Positions 1-8,257 of a stretch of DNA of 52,756 nt are shown here, piece by piece. Every line of letters starts with the position of its first letter. Positions within the stretch are counted from its first letter, which is position 1. Source of the DNA: Pseudomonadota bacterium. GTDB lineage: Bacteria > Myxococcota_A > UBA796 > SXON01. The translations under genes and the position numbers were made by a program. The notes beneath the pieces were generated by a model. That model saw only the letters and a program-made list of their open reading frames with translations. It did not search any database and was not told the origin of the DNA. The stretch is from NCBI GenBank assembly GCA_030684355.1, contig JAUXTN010000161.1, positions 1 through 52,756 of the forward strand, read 5' to 3'.

Positions 1-903
1 GTGGTGGCCGCGCCCCCCGCCGTGCCCGCGGTCGCCTCGTCCGGCAAGGCCGCCCCCGCGGGCCCCGCCGTGCGCAAGGCCATCCGCGACGCCGGCATCG
101 AGACCTCCGCCGTGGCCGGCAGCGGCAAGGGCGGCCGGGTCACCCGCGCCGACGTCGACGCCGCCGCGGCCCGCCGCGCGCCGGTCGTCGAGCCGATGGG
201 CGACGAGCCCGTCGAGATCGTCCCCATGACGAACCTGCGCAAGAAGATCGCCGCGCGGCTCGTCGAGGCGCAGCAGAACGCCGCGATCCTCACGACCTTC
301 AACGAGGTCGACATGAGCGCCGTCATGGCGCTCCGCGAGCGCTACCAGGACCGCTTCGTCAAGAAGTACGGCATCAAGCTCGGCTTCATGGGCTTCTTCG
401 TGAAGGCGGCCGTCGAGGCCCTGAAGGCCTTCCCTTCGGCCAACGCCGAGATCCGCGGCACGGACATCGTCTACAAGCACTACTACCACGTGGGTGTCGC
501 GGTCAGCGGCCCCCGCGGCCTGGTCGTGCCGGTGGTCCGCCACGCCGACCAGCTCTCCTTCGCGGAGACCGAGCAGGTCATCGGTGAGTACGGCCAGAAG
601 GCGCGCGACAGCGCCCTCACCGTCGACGACCTCCAGGGCGGCACCTTCACCGTCAGCAACGGCGGCATCTTCGGCTCGATGATGAGCACCCCCATCCTCA
701 ACCCGCCCCAGGTCGCCATCCTCGGCATGCACGCCATCCAGAAGCGCGCGGTGGTCGTCGACGACCAGATCGTCATCCGACCGATGATGTACCTGGCCGT
801 CTCCTACGACCACCGGTTGTTGGACGGGCGGGAGGCGGTCTCGTTCCTGGTGCGGATCAAGGAGTGCATCGAGGCGCCGGAACGGATGCTCCTGGAGATC
901 TGA
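1..903 (+). CDS. sucB: 2-oxoglutarate dehydrogenase E2 (dihydrolipoyl succinyltransferase), 3' part
   Basis: Core acyltransferase of the 2-oxoglutarate dehydrogenase complex; it moves the succinyl group from lipoamide to CoA in the TCA cycle. The visible 300 residues hold an Ala/Pro linker, a peripheral subunit-binding domain (about residues 22-56, with [11 protein letters not shown]) and the full catalytic domain, ending with the active-site motif DHRLLDG (His271, Asp275). The stretch [16 protein letters not shown] and the ending PERMLLEI are typical of SucB rather than pyruvate dehydrogenase E2. The N-terminal lipoyl domain is missing because the gene begins left of the window, so base 1 is not a true start although it reads GTG. 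Only 12 bases separate its stop from that of the convergent rsgA. Confidence 0.93.
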   Translation: MVAAPPAVPAVASSGKAAPAGPAVRKAIRDAGIETSAVAGSGKGGRVTRADVDAAAARRAPVVEPMGDEPVEIVPMTNLRKKIAARLVEAQQNAAILTTFNEVDMSAVMALRERYQDRFVKKYGIKLGFMGFFVKAAVEALKAFPSANAEIRGTDIVYKHYYHVGVAVSGPRGLVVPVVRHADQLSFAETEQVIGEYGQKARDSALTVDDLQGGTFTVSNGGIFGSMMSTPILNPPQVAILGMHAIQKRAVVVDDQIVIRPMMYLAVSYDHRLLDGREAVSFLVRIKECIEAPERMLLEI

Positions 904-915
904 GGGCCGGACCGC

Positions 916-1827
916 CTAGATCAGCTCCTCGACCAGCTTCTGGTAGCTCTCCAACCGGTCCTCCTCGCAGACCTCCTCCGCTCCGCACCCGTCCTCGCCC
1001 ATGTGCATGCAGTCGCGGTACTGGCAGCGCAGCTCGGCGAGCTCGGGGAAGTAGAGGTGGAGGTCCTCGCGGTCGATGTGCTCGAGGCCGAACTCGCGCA
1101 CGCCCGGGACGTCGATGACCCGCCCGCCGCCGGGCAGATCGAAGCGCACCGCCGCGATCGTCGTGTGGCGGCCGCGGCCCCACTGGTCGAGGACGCCGAT
1201 GTCGCGGACGACGCCGGGGACGATGACCTGGAGCAGCGAGGTCTTGCCGACGCCGGAGTGGCCGACGAACACGCTCGTGTGCTGGGCGAGGAGCTCGATG
1301 AGCGGCTCCAGGCCCTTCTGCTGGTGGGCGGAGACGAGGAAGATCGGGTAGCCGAGGGCCTCGTAGCGGGCGAGCTTCTCCAGGACCTCGGACGGCATGC
1401 CCTGGTCGCACTTGTTCAGGACGATGGCGGCCTTCATGCCGGCGGCGCCCGCGGCGACGAGCACGCGGTCGATGAGCCCGGCGCGGAAGGGGGGCTCGCG
1501 CGCGGCGACCACCATCACGAGGAGCGAGGCGTTCGCGCACACCACCTGCGTCTTGTGCTCGCCGCTGCGCATCAGCTCGGCCGTGCGCGGCGCGAACGCG
1601 ACGACGGCGCCCTCGTGCACGCGCACCCGGTCCGAGATCGCCACCTTGGCGCGCACCGGGAGGATGTGCTCGCCGCCCTCTCCCCCCTGAGAATCGGGGT
1701 CCAGGCGCACGCGCACGCGCTTGCCGACCATCTCCACGACGTCGCCCCACACGCCGGGCTCGGGGGTGTCGACGGCGGGGGTGGCGCGGGGGGGCGGGGC
1801 GGCGCGGGGCCGTTCAGAACGCGGCAT
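916..1827 (-). CDS. rsgA: Ribosome small-subunit-dependent GTPase RsgA
   Basis: GTPase that acts in late maturation of the 30S ribosomal subunit. The 303-residue product shows the circularly permuted G-motif order of this family: G4 NKCD (138-141) comes before the P-loop GHSGVGKTS (189-197), followed by G3 DVPG (239-242). The C-terminal zinc module has Cys268, Cys273, His275 and Cys281, and an OB-fold-like segment precedes the GTPase domain. The ATG at 1827 was chosen because the reading frame upstream is Arg/Ser/Pro-rich shadow sequence and a GGAG lies 6 bases before it. The start lies inside the 3' end of the upstream porin-like gene (14-bp overlap), which suggests translational coupling. 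Confidence 0.93.
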   Translation of the reverse strand: MPRSERPRAAPPPRATPAVDTPEPGVWGDVVEMVGKRVRVRLDPDSQGGEGGEHILPVRAKVAISDRVRVHEGAVVAFAPRTAELMRSGEHKTQVVCANASLLVMVVAAREPPFRAGLIDRVLVAAGAAGMKAAIVLNKCDQGMPSEVLEKLARYEALGYPIFLVSAHQQKGLEPLIELLAQHTSVFVGHSGVGKTSLLQVIVPGVVRDIGVLDQWGRGRHTTIAAVRFDLPGGGRVIDVPGVREFGLEHIDREDLHLYFPELAELRCQYRDCMHMGEDGCGAEEVCEEDRLESYQKLVEELI

Positions 1828-2995
1828 CGAGCTCCAGGTAGGCGAAGAGGCGGTGGGTGCGATCGAAGGCGGCGTCCGGCGCGAACCAGGCGCCGCCGAG
1901 CCCCGCGGTGGCGAACGGCGAGAACGACCACCGCGCGGTGCCGTCGATCTCGTTGCCGAAGCCGCCGCCGTCCAGTGGGCTCCAGAAGCGATGGAACGCG
2001 AGGCTCGTGGCGATGGGGCGCCCCACGCGGGCCTCGACCACGAGGTGGGCATCGGCGAGGCCGCGCCCGTCGCTGTCCTCGGGGCCGTCGAAGCGGCCGA
2101 GGAGGCCCTGGAACCGTCGGCTGTCCCCGAGCACCGGCTGCCACGCCGCGGCGCCGCCCGGAACGGCGTTCCCCGAGGCGTCCAGGGCGTCGCCGGAGAG
2201 CCCGTCGTAGCGGGCGTACACGACGAGGCGCTCGTCGGGGCCGAAGACCCAGCCGCCCGAGAGCCCCACGAGCGTGCCGGTGCCGGCCTGGCTCGATTGC
2301 AGGTAGCCCTCGGCGCGCCCGCGCCAGCGCCCCGTGTCGAACTGGAGCCACACGCCCGCGGTCGAGGTGGTCTCGGCGGTGCGGCGGGCGTCCACGACCC
2401 AGACGGCGTCGGCGGTCCACGCGGTCATCGGGTTCTCCGCGCTCGCGCCGAGGCGGAAGACGTTCACCCCGAGGCCGAGGGGATCCTGGTCGGGGTCGAG
2501 GAAGCGGCGGGCGTTGACGTACTCGATCGAGACGGGCGAGAGGCGGCCCTCCACCCGGAAGGCGTCGAAGAACTGGCCCTCGGGGGAGAACTCGTCCGCG
2601 CCGAGGATGCGGCCCTCGTGGAGGGTCAGCGGCTGGCGGCCGAGCGTCGCGACCGCGCCGACGTTGCGGGTGAGGTCACCCTCCACGCGGACCCAGCCCT
2701 CGGCGATGCTCGGGAGGAACGCGGACGGGGCGGCGATGTCGCTGGTGGCGGTCCACTTGCGCACGTCCTGGAAGCTCACCCGGGCGGACACGCCGAGTCG
2801 ACGGACGCCGAGGCCGAGGCGCGCGCGCTGGGACACGGAGAGGCCCGCGGCGAGGTCGTCCGTGGCGTCGCGGTCGCCGACGAGGAGGCGCTGCCGCACC
2901 TGCAGGAGCGGGGACCACTCGACCGGCGGGGCGTCCTGGGCCCACGCGGCCCCGACGAGGTGCGCGAGGAGGGGGGTCACCACGAGGGGGAACAC
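1814..2995 (-). CDS. Outer-membrane porin-like protein, alginate-export-type barrel
   Basis: 393 residues from a GTG start that overlaps the upstream lipoprotein gene by 19 bp. The N-terminus is a signal peptide (hydrophobic to about residue 17, AWA-QDA cleavage-like site). The rest is alternating polar/hydrophobic sequence ending in Phe, as expected of an outer-membrane beta-barrel. The segment GRQPLTLHEGRILG followed by FFDAFRVEG resembles the alginate-export family pattern (GRQ..., then FDGVR). That family forms channels for anionic polysaccharides or other solutes. The substrate cannot be read from sequence, and no alginate genes are nearby. The much longer open frame upstream is Arg/Pro-rich shadow of the lipoprotein gene. 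Confidence 0.65.
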   Translation of the reverse strand: MFPLVVTPLLAHLVGAAWAQDAPPVEWSPLLQVRQRLLVGDRDATDDLAAGLSVSQRARLGLGVRRLGVSARVSFQDVRKWTATSDIAAPSAFLPSIAEGWVRVEGDLTRNVGAVATLGRQPLTLHEGRILGADEFSPEGQFFDAFRVEGRLSPVSIEYVNARRFLDPDQDPLGLGVNVFRLGASAENPMTAWTADAVWVVDARRTAETTSTAGVWLQFDTGRWRGRAEGYLQSSQAGTGTLVGLSGGWVFGPDERLVVYARYDGLSGDALDASGNAVPGGAAAWQPVLGDSRRFQGLLGRFDGPEDSDGRGLADAHLVVEARVGRPIATSLAFHRFWSPLDGGGFGNEIDGTARWSFSPFATAGLGGAWFAPDAAFDRTHRLFAYLELDAAF

Positions 2996-5355
2996 GCGGG
3001 CTCGAGGTCCGCCGGGCGCGCCTGGGACCAGCGCACGTAGCCGTCCTCCGGGAGGAGGTTGGGATCGTCCGTGCGGCGCGGCCACGTGATGTCGTTGGCG
3101 ACGGTGCCGGTGAGCCCCGGGAAGCTCGTGAGGTCGACGCGGAGGGCGAGCGCGGAGGGGCGCGCGTTGTCGCGCATCGGGCCGGAGGCGTGGATGCCGT
3201 GGGTGAGCCCGCCCTCGATGAACGTGCCGCCCGCGTCCGGAAGGGCGCGCAAGAGGTAGCGATAGACGTAGTTGTTCCGGTCCATCGTCTCTTCTTCGGT
3301 GAGCGGCGGCGGGCCGGACATCGGGTCGAAGCCGGCGGGGTCGAGCGCGAGGGCGAACCCGCGGAGCGACGAGGGGCCGGGCGCGACGGGGCCGTCGAGC
3401 AACATCCCCTGGGACAACCACTCCGGCGGCGGGGCGCCCTCCTGGCGGGGGAGCGCGGCGACGGTGCCGTCGGGCGAGACGCGGGCGCAGTGGAGGTGGG
3501 CGCGCGAGCCGGCGTCGTTCATGTCGCGGGGCTCGGGCTCCGGGGAGCGCGGGACCTCGCGATCGTAGAGCCCCAGGCTCCACCCGGCGCTCTCCGCGCC
3601 CTCGACGACCGCGTAGTGGAGCGTGACGAGGACCCCGCCGTCCACCGCGGTGGTGAGCCCGTGGAAGTAGTCGGGGCCGCGGTAGTCGAAGTCGTTGCAC
3701 ACGCCGCCGACGAGGGTGGCCTGCAGGTCCACCGCGTCGTGGGCGTCGGAGTGCCAGTCCACCCCGAGGTCCATCGCCGCGAGGCAGATGCCGCGGTCGG
3801 CGCGCGACGAGGTGTCGATCTCGAAGCCCTGGAGGACGAGCCCGGCGCCGGGGACCGCCTCGGGGAGGGGCACGGTGACGCGCCAGGCCTCGCGGTTGTC
3901 GCCGAGGAGGCCGGCGGCAGGGGCGTCGCGACGCACCCGGTCACGGGGGATGACGGAGATCCGCGCCTGGTACCGCGTGAAGCGCAGGCCGGTGCCGCTG
4001 TAGTCCGTGAACGCCACGGCCTGCTTGTTGTGGCCGACGCGCGAGCCGCCGGGGAGCCACCGGCTGGCGAGGCCGGCGCTGCCGCCTACGCGGATCTGCC
4101 AGAGGCCGCCGAGGGCGCGGGTCCACGCGCCGAAGATGTCGGTGCCGTCGCTGGTCGTCTTGCGCGCGAGCACGGCGGCGAGGTGGGAGAGGCGATGATC
4201 ACGGACCCACCAGCGGAAGTCGAAGCCGTTGAGGCCGAGCGGGAGGGGATCGGGCTCGAGCGTCACGTCCACGAGCTCGGCGAACCGCTCGTTCCGGGGG
4301 CGCGGGGTGCGCGCCTGGAGCAGCGTGAGGTCGGGGCGCGAGCGGGCGTCGGCGTCGTTGTCGAAGAGCACGATGGCGTTGAGGCCCTCGCGGCCCTGGC
4401 CCGAGTCGAGCACGGCGAGCGCGGCCGGGCGGTCGACGAAGGGGCCGGGGAGGTCCACGGGGTGGAGGCGCCCGTCGTGCACCTCGTGGAGGCGCCCGCC
4501 GAAGGCGGGCTCGACGTCGAAGCCGTACGAGTCCCACGCGGTGAGCGCCCAGAGCCGCCCCGCCGCGAAGCAGAGGCCGCTCACGCCCTCTTCGGGGCCG
4601 GCCTCCGCGCCCTCGATGCCCTCGGCGACCACCTGCAGGTCCGTGGCCCGCCCCGCGCGCGCGCTCCCGAGGTTCCAGCCGAGCACGCGCGCCACGGGGC
4701 CGTTGCAGCGTCTGAGCCCGACGTAGACACGCTCGTCGAGGGGGTCCCACGCGAGGCCCTGCACGAGCATGTCGCCGTCGCACGTGGCCCGGCCCCAATC
4801 CGAGAGCAGCCCGCGCAGCCGCTCGATCTCGGGGACCTCGACCTCCTGCCAGATCTCGCCGCGCCGCTCGAGCACGAAGAGCCGCTCGGTCTGCTGCCGC
4901 GGCCGCGCGACGTAGTCCTTCTGGTAGCCGGTGCGCCGCCCGATCGTCGTGTACTCGGTGACGCCGATGACGCGGTTCGGCCCGAACGGGGCGAGATCCT
5001 CGACGTTGTAGGGCGCCGTGATGCGGCGCTCGCGGGGGAGCCAGCGGATGGGCTCTTCGCGCATCCGGACGCCGGCGCGGTACGACCGGGCGAGGCACGA
5101 GGGGTCGTCGCAGCCGTCGCGCCCGTCGGTCAGCGGGAAGACGGTGAGCGCGCTGCCGCGGTTCTCGATGCGGTCCGGGACCGGCACGAGCAGGGCGCGG
5201 GCGTCTCCCTCGGCGATGGTCACGATGCTGCCGTCTTCGAGGACGGCCACGCCGCTCGGCTCCAACGCCGCCGTGCCCGGCCCTTCGAGGGTGAGGAGCG
5301 GGTAGGTCCGGTACTGGGCGCAGCCGAGGAGGACGAGGAGGACGGCGGCGGTCAC
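2977..5355 (-). CDS. Large secreted lipoprotein, function unknown
   Basis: 792 residues, beginning at GTG 5355 with a short hydrophobic segment and the lipobox LLGC (Cys12), so probably a lipoprotein. The start is 14 bp past the stop of the thioesterase gene and is the only in-frame initiation codon near the hydrophobic stretch. The signal peptide is unusually short and lacks a basic residue before the core, so the exact start is uncertain. The body has many short repeats of a strand-like pattern with GLAWDPLDERVYVGLR and GLCFAAGRLWALTAWD, which suggests a beta-propeller in the N-terminal half. I do not recognise the family. It precedes and overlaps the porin-like gene, so the two may work together at the outer membrane. 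Confidence 0.75.
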   Translation of the reverse strand: MTAAVLLVLLGCAQYRTYPLLTLEGPGTAALEPSGVAVLEDGSIVTIAEGDARALLVPVPDRIENRGSALTVFPLTDGRDGCDDPSCLARSYRAGVRMREEPIRWLPRERRITAPYNVEDLAPFGPNRVIGVTEYTTIGRRTGYQKDYVARPRQQTERLFVLERRGEIWQEVEVPEIERLRGLLSDWGRATCDGDMLVQGLAWDPLDERVYVGLRRCNGPVARVLGWNLGSARAGRATDLQVVAEGIEGAEAGPEEGVSGLCFAAGRLWALTAWDSYGFDVEPAFGGRLHEVHDGRLHPVDLPGPFVDRPAALAVLDSGQGREGLNAIVLFDNDADARSRPDLTLLQARTPRPRNERFAELVDVTLEPDPLPLGLNGFDFRWWVRDHRLSHLAAVLARKTTSDGTDIFGAWTRALGGLWQIRVGGSAGLASRWLPGGSRVGHNKQAVAFTDYSGTGLRFTRYQARISVIPRDRVRRDAPAAGLLGDNREAWRVTVPLPEAVPGAGLVLQGFEIDTSSRADRGICLAAMDLGVDWHSDAHDAVDLQATLVGGVCNDFDYRGPDYFHGLTTAVDGGVLVTLHYAVVEGAESAGWSLGLYDREVPRSPEPEPRDMNDAGSRAHLHCARVSPDGTVAALPRQEGAPPPEWLSQGMLLDGPVAPGPSSLRGFALALDPAGFDPMSGPPPLTEEETMDRNNYVYRYLLRALPDAGGTFIEGGLTHGIHASGPMRDNARPSALALRVDLTSFPGLTGTVANDITWPRRTDDPNLLPEDGYVRWSQARPADLEPACSPSW

Positions 5356-5368
5356 GAGCTCGCGCCGG

Positions 5369-6124
5369 TCATGGCCATGCCGACGGGCCGTCGAGGTGGG
5401 CGCGCACGAGCACGACGTCGCAGACGAGCTCCTCGCCCCGGCGCATCCGTAGGTGCAGGACCGCGGCGCCGTCGACCCGCCCGACGAGCGAGCCGCGCAC
5501 AATCACGGTGTCCCCGGCCTTGGCGGCGAGGCGGAAGCGGACGCGCTCGGCGACCGGCACGAGGCCGATGGGATCGCGACCCCGCTCCGCCAGCCAGACG
5601 CTCACGGCCTCGTCCGCCCAGTCGACGTAGCGGGGGTGGTTGACGTGGCCCATGGGGTCCATCTCGGTCCACAACGGGCGCACCTCGAGGTCGGGGAGCG
5701 CCACGGGCGTGACCTCCTCCCACTCGGGCAGGGTCACGGGGAGCCCGGCGGGCTCGATCGGGAAGGCGTCTACCAGGGAACGGGGGGCACGGGCGGGACC
5801 GCCGTCGGGGCCGATGTGCACCCACTCCACGCTGCCGCGGAGCACGCCCTCGATGCCGCTCTCGCGCCGCATCAGCAGCTCCCGCCGGCTCTCGACCACG
5901 CGCGTGGTGGCGACGAGATCCTCGCCGTACTCGGCCTCCCGCAGGTGCACGCCGGTCATCTCCCGGACGACGAAGCCGGAGCCGACCTCGCGATAGCGGG
6001 AGGGCGGCCAGCCGACGCTCGTGGACTGGAGGATCGTGCCCTCCTGGACGAGGCGCCACAGGTCGCCCGCGCGGGCGCGGTCGCGAGGGGAGCAAGCATG
6101 GCGCGGGATGCGGACGGGGTACAT
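5369..6124 (-). CDS. Acyl-ACP thioesterase family protein (double hotdog)
   Basis: About 251 residues. The central to C-terminal part contains WTEMDPMGHVNHPRYVDWAD, the hallmark of the second hotdog domain of fatty acyl-ACP thioesterases (HVN plus a Tyr/Trp-rich helix). The N-terminal half resembles the first hotdog domain. Such enzymes release free fatty acids from acyl carrier protein. I chose the ATG at 6124, which gives MYPVRIPRH, a typical beginning. A start at 6169 would add 15 residues and cannot be excluded, as neither has a strong ribosome binding site. It heads a leftward run of closely spaced genes and is divergent from the gene at 6224. Confidence 0.75.
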   Translation of the reverse strand: MYPVRIPRHACSPRDRARAGDLWRLVQEGTILQSTSVGWPPSRYREVGSGFVVREMTGVHLREAEYGEDLVATTRVVESRRELLMRRESGIEGVLRGSVEWVHIGPDGGPARAPRSLVDAFPIEPAGLPVTLPEWEEVTPVALPDLEVRPLWTEMDPMGHVNHPRYVDWADEAVSVWLAERGRDPIGLVPVAERVRFRLAAKAGDTVIVRGSLVGRVDGAAVLHLRMRRGEELVCDVVLVRAHLDGPSAWP

Positions 6125-6223
6125 CGGCGGTGGGTCTAGCTTGCTGGCGCCCCCGTTGCATCCGGCCATCTCGTTCGAGCCGTGGCGACGCGCGCGCCTC
6201 GAGGCGCGCTAAGGGGCCGCGGA

Positions 6224-7885
6224 ATGACCCGGCGCACGCTCCTCGCTCCGCTCGCCGTCTTCGCCGCGATCGGCGCCGGTGGGCTCGCGTGGCTGTGGCC
6301 CCACCTCGTCTGGACCGCGCACGACGCGCCGTGGGCCCGACCGCTCCCCGAGCACGCGGTGGACGAGGGGTACGCCGACTTCTACCGGTGGCGGGGCGGC
6401 CCGGCCTGGCCGGCGTGGGAGGAGGGGTGGCTCGCCCGGAGTCCCCCGCGCCCCGACGGCCCGCTGCTCGTCGACACGACCCACACGTCGAAGCAGCCGT
6501 GGGACGAAGACATCGCGATGGACGCCTTCGGCTACAGCCACCAGCACGGCTACGCGCGGGCGTTCGCGCCGATCCTCGCGGCGGGGGTCGAGGTCGACAC
6601 CGTCTCCTGGGGCTGGTCGGGGCGCCGGCTCGCGGGGGCGAGCGCGGTCTTCCTGAACCTCGTGAGCGGCGACCACGTCGGGCTCGGCACCGCCGAGGTC
6701 GTGGCCCTCGAGGCCTTCGTCCGGCGCGGCGGCGGGCTCGTCCTCATCACCGACCACTCGAATTGCTACTTCCACGCCGAGGTGCTCGCGCCGTTGACCC
6801 GCGCCTTCGGGATCACGCTCCCGCCGGTCACCGCGGCGGATCCCGCCGACCGCCTGACCCCCCGCTCCGTGAGCTGGATCCGCGTCCACGCGCGCAGCGA
6901 CCACCCCGTGATGGCGGGCGTCGAGACGTTCGGCCTCATGACCGCCGGTGCGGTGCAGGGGCTGGAGACCCTCGCCGAGACCTCCGCGGAGAGCTGGTTC
7001 GACCGCTGGGAGCCCTACCTGAAGGAGGAGTCCGCGGGCTTCACCGGCGACCTGGAGCGCGAGCCGGACGAGGCCCCGGGGCCAGTGCCCGTCGTCGCGG
7101 CGGGGACGCACGGGTTGGGGCGCGTGGTCGTGCTCGGCGATCAGAACGCCTGGGGCGCGACCCTCATCGGGTACGAGGACAACGGCCGCCTGTTCACCAA
7201 CGCGGTGGCGTGGGCGATGGGCCGGCCGATCCCGCCTCCCGTGGTGGGGCCGAACGGCGTCACGACGCTGACCGGAGCGGTGCGATCGACGTGCACGAGC
7301 GTGGCGGACGAGGACTTCCGCACGCTCCAGGTACAGGTGCAGCGGTGGGCTGCGCGCACGGGGGCGGGCGAGGCGTGCACGGCGAAGGGGCCGGGCCAGA
7401 GCGGCGGCGTCCTGCTCCTGCCGCAGGGGCCGCGCGCGGACCTCGATGCCGTCCTCGATGCGCCCCGGGTCCTCGTCGTGCTCGACCCCGAGGCCGGCAT
7501 CACCGACCCCGTCCTCGCCGCGCTCGGCCTCGTCCGCGGGGGCGACGATCCGCGCCCCGCCGAGGCGCGCTGGGTGGTCGAGCGGCCGGCCCCGGACGTG
7601 CCGATGCTCCGCGCCGGAGACGACGCCATCGAGGCCCGCCCGATGACGGTCACCGGCGCCATGGACGTGTGGATGGCCGACTCCCTCGGCCGGCCCGTGG
7701 TCGCGGCCGTCACGCGCGGCGACACCCGCGTGGTGCTCCTCCTCGACGCCGACCTCCTCCGCAACGCCGCCCTCGGCAAGGAGCGCGACGATCCGCGCAA
7801 GGGCCTCGAGCCGGGCGCGTCGTCCCGCGCGATGGCCGCCCATCGGCTCGCACACCGGCTCCTCGGCGCGCTCTACGGCGGCTGA
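6224..7885 (+). CDS. Membrane-anchored protein with glutamine-amidotransferase-like (DUF4350-type) domain
   Basis: 553 residues. ATG 6224 follows an AAGGGG element. One N-terminal transmembrane segment (about residues 6-28) anchors a periplasmic part. That part includes LLVDTTHTSKQPW, the region where a class I glutamine-amidotransferase fold begins, VALEAFVRRGGGLVLITDHSN (about 180-200) and LGRVVVLGDQNAW. The sequence of a vanished nucleophile and a long loop is typical of non-catalytic GldG/DUF4350-like domains. A second alpha/beta segment near the C-terminus (RVVLLLDADLLRNAALG) looks like a repeat of the same fold. The role is unknown; related domains occur in membrane complexes of gliding bacteria and ABC-transporter-associated loci. 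This is inference. Confidence 0.6.
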   Translation: MTRRTLLAPLAVFAAIGAGGLAWLWPHLVWTAHDAPWARPLPEHAVDEGYADFYRWRGGPAWPAWEEGWLARSPPRPDGPLLVDTTHTSKQPWDEDIAMDAFGYSHQHGYARAFAPILAAGVEVDTVSWGWSGRRLAGASAVFLNLVSGDHVGLGTAEVVALEAFVRRGGGLVLITDHSNCYFHAEVLAPLTRAFGITLPPVTAADPADRLTPRSVSWIRVHARSDHPVMAGVETFGLMTAGAVQGLETLAETSAESWFDRWEPYLKEESAGFTGDLEREPDEAPGPVPVVAAGTHGLGRVVVLGDQNAWGATLIGYEDNGRLFTNAVAWAMGRPIPPPVVGPNGVTTLTGAVRSTCTSVADEDFRTLQVQVQRWAARTGAGEACTAKGPGQSGGVLLLPQGPRADLDAVLDAPRVLVVLDPEAGITDPVLAALGLVRGGDDPRPAEARWVVERPAPDVPMLRAGDDAIEARPMTVTGAMDVWMADSLGRPVVAAVTRGDTRVVLLLDADLLRNAALGKERDDPRKGLEPGASSRAMAAHRLAHRLLGALYGG

Positions 7886-7935
7886 GGCGGTTGCCCGGGT
7901 GCTCCCCGTGGCTACCTTGGCGGGCGGAGGTCCCC

Positions 7936-8172
7936 ATGGACGTCGTCATCACGTACTGCACGGCTTGAGGCTACCTCTCGCGCGCCACCCGGGTGGTGGA
8001 AGCGCTGCGAGAGGGGCTCGGGATCGAGGCAAGGCTGGTCAAGGGCAGCGGCGGCGTCTTCACCGTCGCGGTGGACGGCAAGATCGTCGCCAGGAAGTCG
8101 CTGGTCACGGGCTTTCCGTCGGAGGCCGACATCGTCGCGGCGGTGAAGGCGGCGCGGGAGCGGGTGAGCTGA
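7936..8172 (+). CDS. SelW/Rdx-family selenoprotein (in-frame TGA = Sec, CxxU)
   Basis: Small thioredoxin-like redox protein. Read with the TGA at 7966-7968 as selenocysteine, the gene gives 78 residues starting MDVVITYCTAUGYLSRA, then GVFTVAVDGKIVARKS and TGFPSEADIVAAV. This matches the Rdx (SelW/SelT/SelH) family: a strand, the Cys-x-x-Sec motif (Cys8, Sec11), a helix, a beta hairpin and the GFP turn. ATG 7936 has GGCGGAGG five bases upstream. Codons on both sides of the TGA are in one frame with the high GC3 of the neighbours, and a strong hairpin follows the TGA (see 7969-8014). A conventional caller would end it after 10 codons. The selenocysteine machinery is not in this window. A Cys-to-Sec redox role is family knowledge; the partner is unknown. 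Confidence 0.87.
7969..8014 (+). promoter_or_regulatory. Probable bacterial SECIS element just after the UGA
   Basis: Immediately 3' of the TGA the RNA can form a long hairpin. The 8-bp outer stem CCTCTCGC (7974-7981) pairs perfectly with GCGAGAGG (8007-8014). The inner stem CCACC (7985-7989) pairs with GGTGG (7995-7999). The apical loop CGGGT (7990-7994) contains a GU and lies 21 bases after the TGA. Bacterial SECIS elements bound by SelB are hairpins in the coding region, with the apical loop about 16-37 bases from the UGA and a conserved GU in it. The match is structural; SelB binding has not been shown. Confidence 0.75.
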
Positions 8173-8217
8173 CCCCCGCTTCCCGTCGATGACGCGGGCG
8201 GCGGCCGTCGATGACGG

Positions 8218-8257
8218 GGGCCGGGGCGCCGCTTTCCGGAGCTACCGCCCCCGGCCC
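8218..8257. terminator. GC-rich hairpin between convergent genes
   Basis: GGGCCGGGGCG (8218-8228) pairs with CGCCCCCGGCCC (8246-8257), an 11-bp stem with one bulged C and a 17-base loop. It sits between the stop of the selenoprotein gene and the end of the convergent J-domain gene, with its right arm inside the last codons of the latter. No clear T run follows on either strand, so it is at best a non-canonical bidirectional terminator. A 12-bp direct repeat CCGTCGATGACG (8183-8194 and 8205-8216) lies just to its left. Confidence 0.4.

Noticed and set aside
1828..2052. N-terminal extension of rsgA to 378 residues
   Set aside because: The added 75 residues are Arg/Ser/Pro-rich antisense-like shadow of the overlapping porin gene; the ATG at 1827 has a ribosome binding site and the RsgA family starts there.
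2996..3700. Long open frame upstream of the porin-like gene
   Set aside because: The sequence is Arg/Pro/His-rich in another frame of the large lipoprotein; the signal peptide begins at GTG 2995.
7966..7968. TGA as a stop or sequencing error in the SelW-like gene
   Set aside because: Sequence on both sides fits the Rdx family in one frame, Sec is at the standard CxxU site, and a SECIS-like hairpin follows; a simple error would not create this set.
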